Assembly: GCA_964401385.1 (NCBI GenBank)
Contig: CAYNYF010000004.1
Location: 1-64,000, forward strand
Source of the DNA: CAYNYF01 sp964401385
GTDB lineage: Bacteria; Planctomycetota; Phycisphaerae; SM23-33
DNA length: 64,000 nucleotides
Reading direction: 5' to 3'
Positions 26,999 to 34,350 of the stretch are shown here, piece by piece. Each line of letters begins with the position of its first letter. Position 1 is the first letter of the stretch. The translations under genes were made by a program, and so were the position numbers. The notes beneath the pieces were generated by a model, which was not told where the DNA came from, searched no databases, and saw only the letters and a list, made by a program, of their open reading frames with translations.

Positions 26999-27443
26999 CC
27001 TTGGGTGGCGGCTGTGGTGGATCGCTCTGGGGGTCCTCGCCGCCGGCTGTCAGATGGAAGAGGGCTCCGTTCCCGCCGAGCGGCGCCCGAGCGTCAGGAT
27101 CGATCCCTGTGCCGAGCGGCTCCACGACCTCTGCGGACAGTTGCTGCTCCAGCACAGCCTGGATGGGAAGTTCCCCCCGTCTCTCGACCAACTGCCGGGG
27201 ATCGGCGGGCCAGACGCAGCCCAACTCACCTGCCCCGTCTCCGGCCTTCCTTACGTGTACGCGCCGGACGGTCTGCGGATCGCCGGCCGCTCGGGCCTGC
27301 TGATTGTCTACGACGCGACGCCGTGCCATTCCGGAATGCGCTGGGGCGTCCTGGTAGACGGCCTGGGGGGCGGCAAGGCCGTGACCATGAGGGTCGTCCT
27401 GCTGCCGGAGGACTCGCTGCGCTCGGCCGCGAAGGCGAAGTAG
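26982..27443 (+). CDS. Lipoprotein at the end of the secretion operon
   Basis: The start overlaps gspD by 17 bases (ATGAAGAACAGCC). The 153-residue product has a lipobox, LAAGC (residues ~19-23), and a central region LLLQHSLDGKFPPSLDQL … LTCPVSGLPYVYAP. That resembles the C-terminal domain of planctomycete prepilin-like DUF1559/GspG proteins (Y.YVYAP-type). Function is not established; a pilotin-like helper for the secretin is a guess from position. Its TAG stop is followed in frame by 40 further codons with strong coding character (see the next entry). Confidence 0.65.
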   Translation: MKNSPSLGWRLWWIALGVLAAGCQMEEGSVPAERRPSVRIDPCAERLHDLCGQLLLQHSLDGKFPPSLDQLPGIGGPDAAQLTCPVSGLPYVYAPDGLRIAGRSGLLIVYDATPCHSGMRWGVLVDGLGGGKAVTMRVVLLPEDSLRSAAKAK

Positions 27444-27566
27444 CCGCGAGGGAAGGCCGGCGAGGTCGAGGTCACCGAGGTGCGGGACCTGCTGAGCGTG
27501 GCCAAGGTCGTGCAGAAGGCCGGCCCCATCGTCCGCGGCGACATGGTCCGCCCGGCAAGCCACTGA
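27444..27566 (+). pseudogene. In-frame coding remnant after the lipoprotein stop
   Basis: Directly after TAG 27441-27443 the same frame continues for 40 sense codons to TGA at 27564. It encodes a peptide with GEVEVTEVRDLLSVAKVVQK and GPIVRGDMVRPASH. Nearly every codon ends in G or C, as in real genes here. No start codon or ribosome site suits an independent gene. It may be the lost C-terminus of the lipoprotein, cut off by a nonsense change, or the tail of a deleted gene. Confidence 0.45.
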
Positions 27567-27881
27567 CGCCCCTTCCGCGGCCGCGGAGCGGGGCAAGGTG
27601 ATCCGGGAAATCCCGGCTTGACCCGCTTGGGCGGACACAGCACAATCCTCTCCAGAGAGCCTTCTCTCCGTTCCGCATGGCTTGTTGGCCATCTCTCCAT
27701 GCCTGGGGGGCCATTGGTGCGTCAATACAACATATTGTAGTCCAACGGATTACGATGGCGCGCTTTCGCGCACGGTCATTTGGCCGACGCAGCAGAGCTC
27801 GGAGTGTCTCGGTTGGAGGTCCGAACCCGCTGGCGGCCAACTATTTCCGGTTTTCCCCTAGGCGCAATTGGGGGGGTGGAG
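27567..27881. other. Intergenic region without a supported gene
   Basis: About 315 bases between the coding remnant and the -10 box of the next gene. Short frames on both strands have no recognisable motif. The stretch around 27720-27760 (acaacatattgtagtcc) is AT-rich for this genome. Confidence 0.4.
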
Positions 27882-27887
27882 TATAAT
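27882..27887 (+). promoter_or_regulatory. -10 box (TATAAT) ahead of a long leader
   Basis: A perfect TATAAT lies here with no good -35 at 17 bases (taggcg). It is the only consensus -10 in the region, and would start an RNA near 27894, about 257 bases before the PEP-CTERM gene at 28151. Confidence 0.45.
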
Positions 27888-27897
27888 AAAGTGCATG

Positions 27898-27990
27898 CTC
27901 CGACCTCTGTCCGGAGACTGACAGAGAGGGCAAGCCGGCTGAGTCGCCGGTGCTACCGCTAGGGCAGGGCGAGTCTCGCTCGCACCTTCC
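27898..27990 (+). ncRNA. Candidate structured 5' leader with three hairpins
   Basis: Three consecutive perfect stems are visible: CTCTGTC 27905-27911 with GACAGAG 27920-27926; CCGGC 27935-27939 with GCCGG 27946-27950; GCGAG 27969-27973 with CTCGC 27979-27983. The word agggcaag after stem 1 recalls the GEMM (c-di-GMP-I) aptamer, but the rest of that consensus is missing. It could be a regulatory leader for the PEP-CTERM gene; no named riboswitch class fits. Confidence 0.35.
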
Positions 27991-28150
27991 TGTCCGGGGG
28001 CCACGTCGGCTGAGTCTTACGGAGTTCAGTGTTATAGCTGTGCGGTTTTCTTGCCTGGATTTCGATCGGTTGCCGCGTGCTTGGCGGCGCCGAGCAGGAT
28101 GGTGTGCAGTAGAACTTGTAGGACCAAGGGGTCTGGAAAAGGAGAGGACG

Positions 28151-28789
28151 ATGGATACACAATTGACTCAGCGCGGCATCCGTTCGTGCATCGCCGCTCT
28201 TGTGATCTTGACATTCGTGCCGTGGGCCGCGGCCGCTCTGATTACGCCTGGGCAGACGATCTACGCCGTCTCAGAGCCCGACCCGAGCGGGGGGACGATC
28301 CTCGCCACCAGCGGTCCAGTGCCCTTTGCCTCAGCCACTTTCTCCGGCACGTTGACTTCCACGGTGATCTTCGGCGACACGAATAACCCGTGGGGGGGCT
28401 TGACGTTTACCTACCTCTTGGCGGACGACCCAGGCAGCGCCACGGAGATCGGCCGACTCACTACCAACGGCTTTGCCGGCTTCCAGACCGACGTGAGCTA
28501 CCAATTGGGAAACGGTGTTGCGCCTGCCCTCACCGACCGCAGCATTGGGTTGGGAGACGTGGTCGGGTTCTCGTTTCTTGGTGCGCCGGTCGGACCCGGG
28601 AACCTACTGCCCGGCCAGTTCAGCGAGCTGATGGTCGTGCAGACCGACTCCTCGACGTTCGCGCAGTCGTTCTCCTCCGTGATTGACGGTGGCGTTGTTT
28701 CGGTGCCCAGCTTCGCGCCGGTGCCCGAGCCAGCCACGCTGGCCTTGCTGTCCCTGGGCGGACTTGCCCTGATCCGCCGCCGCAGGTAG
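28151..28789 (+). CDS. PEP-CTERM sorting-domain protein
   Basis: AAGGAGAGG lies 4 bases before ATG 28151. The 212-residue product has a signal peptide (IAALVILTFVPWAAAALI) and a beta-rich middle (FSGTLTSTVIFGDTNNPWGGLTFTYLLADD). The C-terminus is VPEPATLALLSLGGLALIRRRR, a complete PEP-CTERM signal. Such proteins are exported, cleaved by exosortase and attached or released at the cell surface. The body has no catalytic motif that I recognise. The long leader upstream suggests post-transcriptional control. Confidence 0.88.
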   Translation: MDTQLTQRGIRSCIAALVILTFVPWAAAALITPGQTIYAVSEPDPSGGTILATSGPVPFASATFSGTLTSTVIFGDTNNPWGGLTFTYLLADDPGSATEIGRLTTNGFAGFQTDVSYQLGNGVAPALTDRSIGLGDVVGFSFLGAPVGPGNLLPGQFSELMVVQTDSSTFAQSFSSVIDGGVVSVPSFAPVPEPATLALLSLGGLALIRRRR

Positions 28790-28816
28790 CCGTTCCCCGA
28801 AACCAAATTGTCTCCA

Positions 28817-28842
28817 ACGGGCGGGCCTGAGAGTCCGCCCGT
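28817..28842 (+). terminator. Hairpin after the PEP-CTERM gene
   Basis: ACGGGCGG (28817-28824) and CCGCCCGT (28835-28842) form a perfect 8-bp stem with a 10-base loop 28 bases after the stop codon. It is followed by cctctt rather than a clean T run, so termination is probable but not certain. Confidence 0.5.
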
Positions 28843-29035
28843 CCTCTTGCGCGGGGCGAGGCGGGAATCACGTACGCCACCAAAGCCTTCGACTGGCGGG
28901 AGGGCCTCTCCACGCATCGTTGTGGCGAATCCCGCTGCCGCTCGGTATCCTGGCCGGCCGAACCTGCGTTGAGGCCGGCGTGGTGCCGGCGGTTCGGTGA
29001 GAAGGGCTGCAACTGCCGCCGAGCGAGGAGGAGCG

Positions 29036-31381
29036 ATGAAATCTTCGACGCAACCATCCGGGAAGGCATTCGTTCGTATCGGCCCCGGCGGCGGGGGCGG
29101 GCAACTCCGGCCGACCATCCATCCGACCGACGCCAACGTGCTGTTCATCGTCTGCGACATGACCGGATGGTATCAGTCCATCGACGGCGGGGAGTCCTGG
29201 CGGAACATCAATCTGAAAGGCGTGGTCCGCTCGGCCGGCTTCGACCCGCAGGACCGGCAGTGCATCTACGCCGGCAACTCCGGGCTGTACCGCTCGAACG
29301 ACCTGGGCCAGACCTGGCGGCTGGTCTTTCCCGCCCCGGAGAAGGTCACGGCCGAGGTCGAGTCCCGCGACCACGCGGACCATCGCTACGAGTCCGGCGA
29401 CAACTGGCCGGGCGGGCTGGTCCTGGGAATCGCCGTGGACCCGGACGATTCGAACCGCATCCACGTGGCGATCTACCGCCCGGCCGGCGAGAGGGGCGAG
29501 CTGCTGCTGTTCAGCTCGGAAGACTACGGCAAGTCCTTCCGGCAGCTTGCCCGGATCGACGGCGTCCAGCCGCGCGGGGCCGTCGGCGACAACCACGCCG
29601 TGCGCCTGCTGCACGTGGACCGCGACTCGCCCGCGGGCGAGCGGCAGCTCTACCTGGTCTTGCCGGGCGGGCTGTATCGTATCTCCGCTGCCACCGGCGA
29701 GCTGGAAGGGCCGGCCCTGCCCGAGGGAGTCGAGGGGATTCTCCACGCCTCCGTCGGGCGCGATCCGCGGCGCAAGCTGCCGGTCTTCTACGTGACCACC
29801 CCGGCCCGGTGGGCCGACGCCGGCACGCTGATCGGTGGGGTGTATCGCAGCGACGACCGGGGGGCGACCTGGCGGCAGATCCACAACGGCCTGCTGGCGG
29901 GCCTGCACGCCCCCGGCGTCGGCAGGCCGCCGCAGTTCACCTGCATCGCGACCGCGGCCGGCAACCCCGACGTCGCCTACGTGGAGTGCCGCGACCACCG
30001 CGAGAAACCGGACGAGCAGGCCGCCTACGGCCATCCCTTCGGCGTGTTCAAGACCGCCGACGGCGGGGCGAGCTGGTCGTGGTGCTACCGCACCGCCTGG
30101 GACGAGCGGGCGCTCAACGTCACGCGCGAGTGCTGGATCACGCGCTGGAACGGCGCCGGCCACGGCGGCTCGGCCATCCACCTGGCGGTGGCGCCTTCGG
30201 ACCCGAACGTCGTCTGGCGCGTCACGGCCATGTGCAGCTTCCGCAGCACCGACGGCGGGAAGACCTGGCAGGAGACCTACTCCCGCTGGCGGTCGGACGG
30301 CTCGGCCGTCACCAACGGCATGGACGTGACCACGACCTACGGCGTCCACTTCGACCCGCACGTCCCCCGGCGCCTGTTCATCAGCTACACCGACATCAGC
30401 CTGTGGCGGTCCGAGGACGCCGGAAAAGGCTGGTGGCTCAGCCGCGGCGGCATACCGCTTCCGTGGCGGAACACCTGCTACTGGCTTCTCTTCGACCCGG
30501 ATGTCCGCGACCGCATGTGGAGCGTCTGGTCCGGCTGCCACGACCTGCCCCGGCCGAAGATGTTCGGCGGGGATTGGTCCACGCGGGCCGGCGGCGTGGC
30601 CTTCAGCGGCGACGGGGGAAAGTGTTGGCAGCCGGTCACCGCCGGCATGCCCGACAACGCCGTGCCCACGCACATCGTGCTGGACCCGGCCAGCCCCGTC
30701 GGCGCCCGCCGGCTGTACGTGGCCGCGTTCAACCACGGCGTCTTCCGCTCCGACAACGACGGGCGGAGCTGGCGGCTGGTCAACGACGGCATCGACCCGG
30801 CCAACCTGTACGCCTGGCGGCTGGCCCTTGCCGCCGACGGCACGCTGTATCTCTGCGTCGCCCGCGGCGGCAGCGAGGAGGGGCCCTACGTCGACGGCGC
30901 GGTGTACCGCTCGGCCGACCGCGCCGACTCCTGGCAGCGGGTGAAGATGCCCCCCGTCACCAACGCCCCCAACGACCTGGCGGCCGACCCGCAGGATCCC
31001 AAGCGGCTCTACCTGGCGTGCTGGCCGGCGACCGTGGACGGAAAGCCCGTCGGCGGCGGGCTGTGGGCCAGCGACGACGCCGGCGGCTCCTGGCGGCGCC
31101 TGCTGGACGAGAAGCTCCACTGCTACGCCGTCACCGTCGATCCGTCCGACCCCAACCGGCTCTACGCGTGCGGCTTCAACAGCGCGATCTTCCGCAGCGA
31201 CGACCGCGGGGCGAGCTGGCGGCGGCTGGCCGGATACAACTTCAAGTGGGGCCATCGCGTCATCCCCGACCCCTGCGACAAGGAGATGATCTACGTGACC
31301 ACCTTCGGCGGTAGCGTCTTCCACGGCCCCGCCGACGGCACCGGCGCGGCATTTGAGGACATCGTCGCCCCGGACAAGTAG
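29036..31381 (+). CDS. Asp-box (BNR/sortilin-like) beta-propeller protein
   Basis: GAGGAGGAG precedes ATG 29036. The 781-residue product contains eleven Asp-box motifs (S-x-D-x-G-x-x-W pattern), among them SIDGGESWRN, SNDLGQTWRL, SDDRGATWRQ, STDGGKTWQE, SGDGGKCWQP, SDNDGRSWRL, SDDAGGSWRR and SDDRGASWRR. They are spread over the whole length, so the fold is one or two propellers like sialidases, VPS10 or xyloglucanases (GH74). No clear signal peptide is present (MKSSTQPSGKAFVRIG). A glycan-active or glycan-binding role is likely; the substrate cannot be told. Confidence 0.75.
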   Translation: MKSSTQPSGKAFVRIGPGGGGGQLRPTIHPTDANVLFIVCDMTGWYQSIDGGESWRNINLKGVVRSAGFDPQDRQCIYAGNSGLYRSNDLGQTWRLVFPAPEKVTAEVESRDHADHRYESGDNWPGGLVLGIAVDPDDSNRIHVAIYRPAGERGELLLFSSEDYGKSFRQLARIDGVQPRGAVGDNHAVRLLHVDRDSPAGERQLYLVLPGGLYRISAATGELEGPALPEGVEGILHASVGRDPRRKLPVFYVTTPARWADAGTLIGGVYRSDDRGATWRQIHNGLLAGLHAPGVGRPPQFTCIATAAGNPDVAYVECRDHREKPDEQAAYGHPFGVFKTADGGASWSWCYRTAWDERALNVTRECWITRWNGAGHGGSAIHLAVAPSDPNVVWRVTAMCSFRSTDGGKTWQETYSRWRSDGSAVTNGMDVTTTYGVHFDPHVPRRLFISYTDISLWRSEDAGKGWWLSRGGIPLPWRNTCYWLLFDPDVRDRMWSVWSGCHDLPRPKMFGGDWSTRAGGVAFSGDGGKCWQPVTAGMPDNAVPTHIVLDPASPVGARRLYVAAFNHGVFRSDNDGRSWRLVNDGIDPANLYAWRLALAADGTLYLCVARGGSEEGPYVDGAVYRSADRADSWQRVKMPPVTNAPNDLAADPQDPKRLYLACWPATVDGKPVGGGLWASDDAGGSWRRLLDEKLHCYAVTVDPSDPNRLYACGFNSAIFRSDDRGASWRRLAGYNFKWGHRVIPDPCDKEMIYVTTFGGSVFHGPADGTGAAFEDIVAPDK

Positions 31382-31401
31382 CCGCGGGGGCCACCCCGCG
31401 G
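31382..31401 (+). terminator. Hairpin after the propeller gene
   Basis: CCGCGGGG (31382-31389) and CCCCGCGG (31394-31401) form a perfect 8-bp stem starting immediately after the TAG stop. No T run follows, so it may act as a transcript end-stabiliser rather than an intrinsic terminator. Confidence 0.45.
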
Positions 31402-31517
31402 CCAAGCGCGCCGCTCGTGCGGAACGCTGAGGACGGGACATGCGGGCTCCCGGTTTGCCGTTTTTCTATCTGTAAAAGCTTATGAAAACGGGAATTAGAT
31501 AAAAACAGGTTTTCCCT

Positions 31518-31545
31518 TGAAGTTTGGCATTTGTTAGGTATCATC
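31518..31545 (+). promoter_or_regulatory. Sigma-70 type promoter in an AT-rich island
   Basis: TTGAAG (31518-31523) and TATCAT (31540-31545) are 16 bases apart within an AT-rich block (about 31465-31555) that stands out in this GC-rich region. It would drive the DUF3795 gene starting at 31698, leaving a leader of about 145 bases. Nothing else is seen between 31402 and 31697. Confidence 0.5.
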
Positions 31546-31697
31546 TCACGCGTGCTAACTTGCCGGGCATGCCGGCGCACATCAAGGAAAGGGTGGCGCT
31601 TCTGCGGCCGGGGCGCTTGCGGCCCGGTTGAGGCGCCGGCAGCGATGAGCGGCGATTGACGCTGTTCCGATGGCCGGCAGGATCAAGGAGCGATGCG

Positions 31698-32567
31698 ATG
31701 ACGGAACTGCGAGACACCGTGGCTTACTGCGGCCTGATCTGCGGCGTTTGCCAGTGGGCGGGCAAGTGCGACTGCCGGACGGCTCCCAAGCCCGAGGAAG
31801 CCAACTGCTATCAACGCAACTGCTGCATCGGGAAGGGCATCGACGGCTGCTGGGAGTGCGCGGACTTCCCCTGCGGCAACGGCTACTTCAGCGAGGACCA
31901 CGCCGGATGGCGCGGGCTGTGCGTCGCCTCCGTTCAATACGCCAGGGACCACGGGGCGGAGGCGCTGGTGGATCTGGTGGTGCGGAAGCACGGCTCGCGC
32001 GTGAATTACGGCCCCTACATGCACAAGAGCCCGGAAGAGGTGCTGCGAATCCTGCAAGCTGCACCCGCCGAGACCAAAGCGCCGCCCGGCTGGCGCGTGG
32101 CCGAGGGGCAGTGGACCGTCGACGACGCCGGGCGGATCGTCGGGGGATCGGCCGGCAACGCCTACATCTACCGCCAGGAAGAGCACGCCGACGACGTCCG
32201 CGTCACCGCCACCATGCAGGCGGTCAAGGGGATCGAGATCACCGTCTGGATCTGCGGCTCGCCGGGGCGGGTCGAGCGGGACGGCTACACCCTGGCCGTG
32301 TCCACCGAAAAAGCCAAGCTCCAGCGCATGGTCGAGGACGTGGTCACCGATCCGGCCGTCACCATCCAGCCCGGCCGGGACTACGTGCTCAGCTTCGAGC
32401 GGCGCGGGGCTCACTTGCGCGGATTCCTCGGCGGCTCGAACGAGCCGTTCATCGAGTGGGCCGACCCGGAGCCCCTTCGCGGCGAAGGCCACCGGACGCT
32501 GGGCTTCTACATCTGGGACGGCACCCTCGCCGTCTCGGACGTCAAGGTCGAGGACCTGACGGACTGA
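31698..32567 (+). CDS. DUF3795 domain fused to a LamG/DUF1080-like domain
   Basis: AAGGAG at 31685-31690 selects ATG 31698 (MTELRDTVAYCGL). Residues 1-115 form a DUF3795 domain with many cysteines (CGLICGVCQWAGKCDC … CYQRNCCIGKGIDGCWECADFPC), probably a metal- or zinc-binding module. Residues ~125-289 look like a concanavalin/LamG-type sandwich as in 3-keto-disaccharide hydrolase (DUF1080) proteins: WTVDDAGRIVGG, VRVTATMQAVKGIEITVWIC, LGFYIWDGTLAVSDVKVEDL. DUF3795 usually stands alone, so the fusion is unusual. No signal peptide is seen. Function unknown. Confidence 0.7.
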   Translation: MTELRDTVAYCGLICGVCQWAGKCDCRTAPKPEEANCYQRNCCIGKGIDGCWECADFPCGNGYFSEDHAGWRGLCVASVQYARDHGAEALVDLVVRKHGSRVNYGPYMHKSPEEVLRILQAAPAETKAPPGWRVAEGQWTVDDAGRIVGGSAGNAYIYRQEEHADDVRVTATMQAVKGIEITVWICGSPGRVERDGYTLAVSTEKAKLQRMVEDVVTDPAVTIQPGRDYVLSFERRGAHLRGFLGGSNEPFIEWADPEPLRGEGHRTLGFYIWDGTLAVSDVKVEDLTD

Positions 32568-33043
32568 GCCGCCCGTCGCCGCCGGGGACAGGTCCAGACG
32601 CGGGGGGAGTCCACGAACTGCACGAGGAGTCCACGGATTACACGAATTGCACGAACTAAACAGACTTGCTGAAGAAGAAGAGAACATTCGCGTAATTCGT
32701 GGACTGATCCGCCTGTCCCGGCTCGCCAGAGCGACGCCGTGGCAAGCCCGTCGCGCCGCCCGCCTGCAAGCTGGTGGGCAGGGGAGCGGGCAGATGTGTC
32801 ATTCGTGTTCCCACTCGTTGCGACGTGTGGAAACCGTGGCCGAGTTCACTGTTCACACATCGCCGCGGTGCGCGTAGAGTAATGACCGCGAGAGGCGAGC
32901 TGTCCACGGGCTGGGAGTTCGGCATGGAAGGCTTCCTGGCGATCGTTGCATTCTGCGGGACCTTCGCCGGCAAATGGGAAATCAACCAGATCGCTCGGAA
33001 AGAAATGAAACGTGTCAGCGTTGCTTTTAGGGGGTGCACGGCC
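32568..33043. other. Intergenic repeat region without a supported gene
   Basis: This stretch holds a repeat element (32607-32793) described separately. The long frame upstream of the phosphoesterase start is open from 32774, but its peptide is not protein-like and the ribosome site at 33029 places the start at 33044. Confidence 0.5.
32607..32793. repeat. Intergenic repeat, gtccacgaatt family, copy 1
   Basis: Left part (32607-32659): agtccacgaactgcacgag and agtccacggattacacgaattgc. An inverted word, gcgtaattcgtggac, lies at 32690-32704. The right part (32753-32793) is cgccgcccgcctgcaagctgg followed by tgggcagggg. The same left and right parts recur at 36726-36855, and the left part again at 57525-57555. 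Confidence 0.8.
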
Positions 33044-34207
33044 ATGACCACTCTCGGCCTACGGGATCCGTCGCGGGCGGCGATGTTCGTCCTGCTGCTG
33101 GCGGCGGCGGGCTGCAGTCACACCACTCCGTACTATCGCCCCGACGTGACTCCGCTGGCGAACGTGACGGCCGCGGACGCGGAGGTCCTCCACCGGGTCG
33201 TCCTCGTCGGCGACGCCGGCGACACCGAGGCGGACTCCTCGGTCTTCGCCAGCCTGGGGCGGTGGGCCGGGGAAATGCCGGAGCGGACCCTGATCATATT
33301 CCTCGGCGACAACATCTATCCGGCCGGGATGCCCGAGGAAGGACACCCGGATCGAAAGGACGCCGAGCGGCGGCTGTCGCCTCAACTGGCGGCGATCAAG
33401 GAAAGCGGCGCCCGCGGGCTGTTCCTCTCCGGCAACCACGACTGGGGCAACGACCGCCCGGGCGGGCTGGAGGCCATCAGTCGGCAGGAGGCGTACGTCA
33501 ACGCCGCCCTGGGCGGCGAGGGCAACTTCCTTCCCAGGGGCGGCTCCCCCGGCCCGGTGAAGCTGGACTTCAGCGGAGTGCGGATCATCGTTCTGAACAC
33601 GGCATGGTGGCTGCACGAGGAGGGAGCGGCCGCGGCGTCCGACCCGGCCGCGGAGAAGGACCTGATGGTGGAGGGCCTCCAGCGGCTCCTGGCCGGGGCC
33701 GACGGCCGGGACGTGCTCGTGGCGGCCCATCACCCCCTGGCCTCCCACGGGACGCAGGGCGGGTTCTATGACTGGAAGGACCACCTGTTTCCGAGCACCC
33801 ATCTGGCCCGGGGGCTGTGGATCCCGACACCGATCCTGGGGTCGCTCTATCCTCTCTTGCGGAGCCTCGTGTACAACAAGCAGACCCTCGCCGGCAGGGA
33901 GTATAAGGAGATGACCAAGCGGCTGACGGCCGCCCTGTCGGCCAACCGCCCGCTGGTGTACGCGGCCGGGCACGACCACGGCTTGCAGGTTCTGGACGGC
34001 GGAGACGCGGCCGAATACATGCTGGTCAGCGCCCTGGGGCTGGACGTGGGGGCCGCCCTGGGCCACGGCGACGACACGCTGTTCGCCCACCTGCATCCGG
34101 GCTTCATGGCCGTCGACTTCATGGCCGGCGGGAAGGTGCTGCTGCGCGTGATCGAGCCGGGCGACGACGGCGTCGTCTTCTCCAAGTGGATCAAGGGCGG
34201 CGAGTAG
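33044..34207 (+). CDS. Exported metallophosphoesterase lipoprotein
   Basis: ATG 33044 follows agggggtgc by a normal distance and opens a signal sequence with lipobox AAAGC (AMFVLLLAAAGCS). The 387-residue product has the calcineurin-like phosphoesterase motifs in order: GDAGD, GDNIY, GNHDW, AAHHPLASHG and GHDHGLQ. These bind two metal ions. The purple-acid-phosphatase-like layout suggests hydrolysis of phosphate esters outside the inner membrane. The substrate is not evident, and neighbours do not specify a pathway. Confidence 0.85.
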   Translation: MTTLGLRDPSRAAMFVLLLAAAGCSHTTPYYRPDVTPLANVTAADAEVLHRVVLVGDAGDTEADSSVFASLGRWAGEMPERTLIIFLGDNIYPAGMPEEGHPDRKDAERRLSPQLAAIKESGARGLFLSGNHDWGNDRPGGLEAISRQEAYVNAALGGEGNFLPRGGSPGPVKLDFSGVRIIVLNTAWWLHEEGAAAASDPAAEKDLMVEGLQRLLAGADGRDVLVAAHHPLASHGTQGGFYDWKDHLFPSTHLARGLWIPTPILGSLYPLLRSLVYNKQTLAGREYKEMTKRLTAALSANRPLVYAAGHDHGLQVLDGGDAAEYMLVSALGLDVGAALGHGDDTLFAHLHPGFMAVDFMAGGKVLLRVIEPGDDGVVFSKWIKGGE

Positions 34208-34350
34208 GTCTATCGGAAGCGCACCTCCCGGAGGGATTCTGGTATATTGGCCCCGCGCCCCGGCGGGCGTGGGCGCTGCGGCCGGCCGCTCGGCGGCGAG
34301 AGCCGGGAAGGCGTTGAAAGCACCATTGTCTCAGCGAAAGGAGTTCGAGC

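Noticed and set aside
27926..27990. Resemblance to the GEMM (c-di-GMP-I) riboswitch (agggcaag…)
   Set aside because: The second strand of the aptamer (GGACGCAAAGCC-like) and the tetraloop receptor are absent; only one short word fits.
28868..31441. 857-codon open frame on the minus strand opposite the Asp-box propeller gene
   Set aside because: It arises from high-GC third positions of the plus-strand gene. The peptide is Gly/Val/Arg/Ala-rich without motifs and has no ribosome site, while the plus strand shows eleven Asp-boxes.
32774..33043. N-terminal 90-codon extension of the phosphoesterase
   Set aside because: The extension is not protein-like, runs through repeat DNA and would bury the lipoprotein signal.
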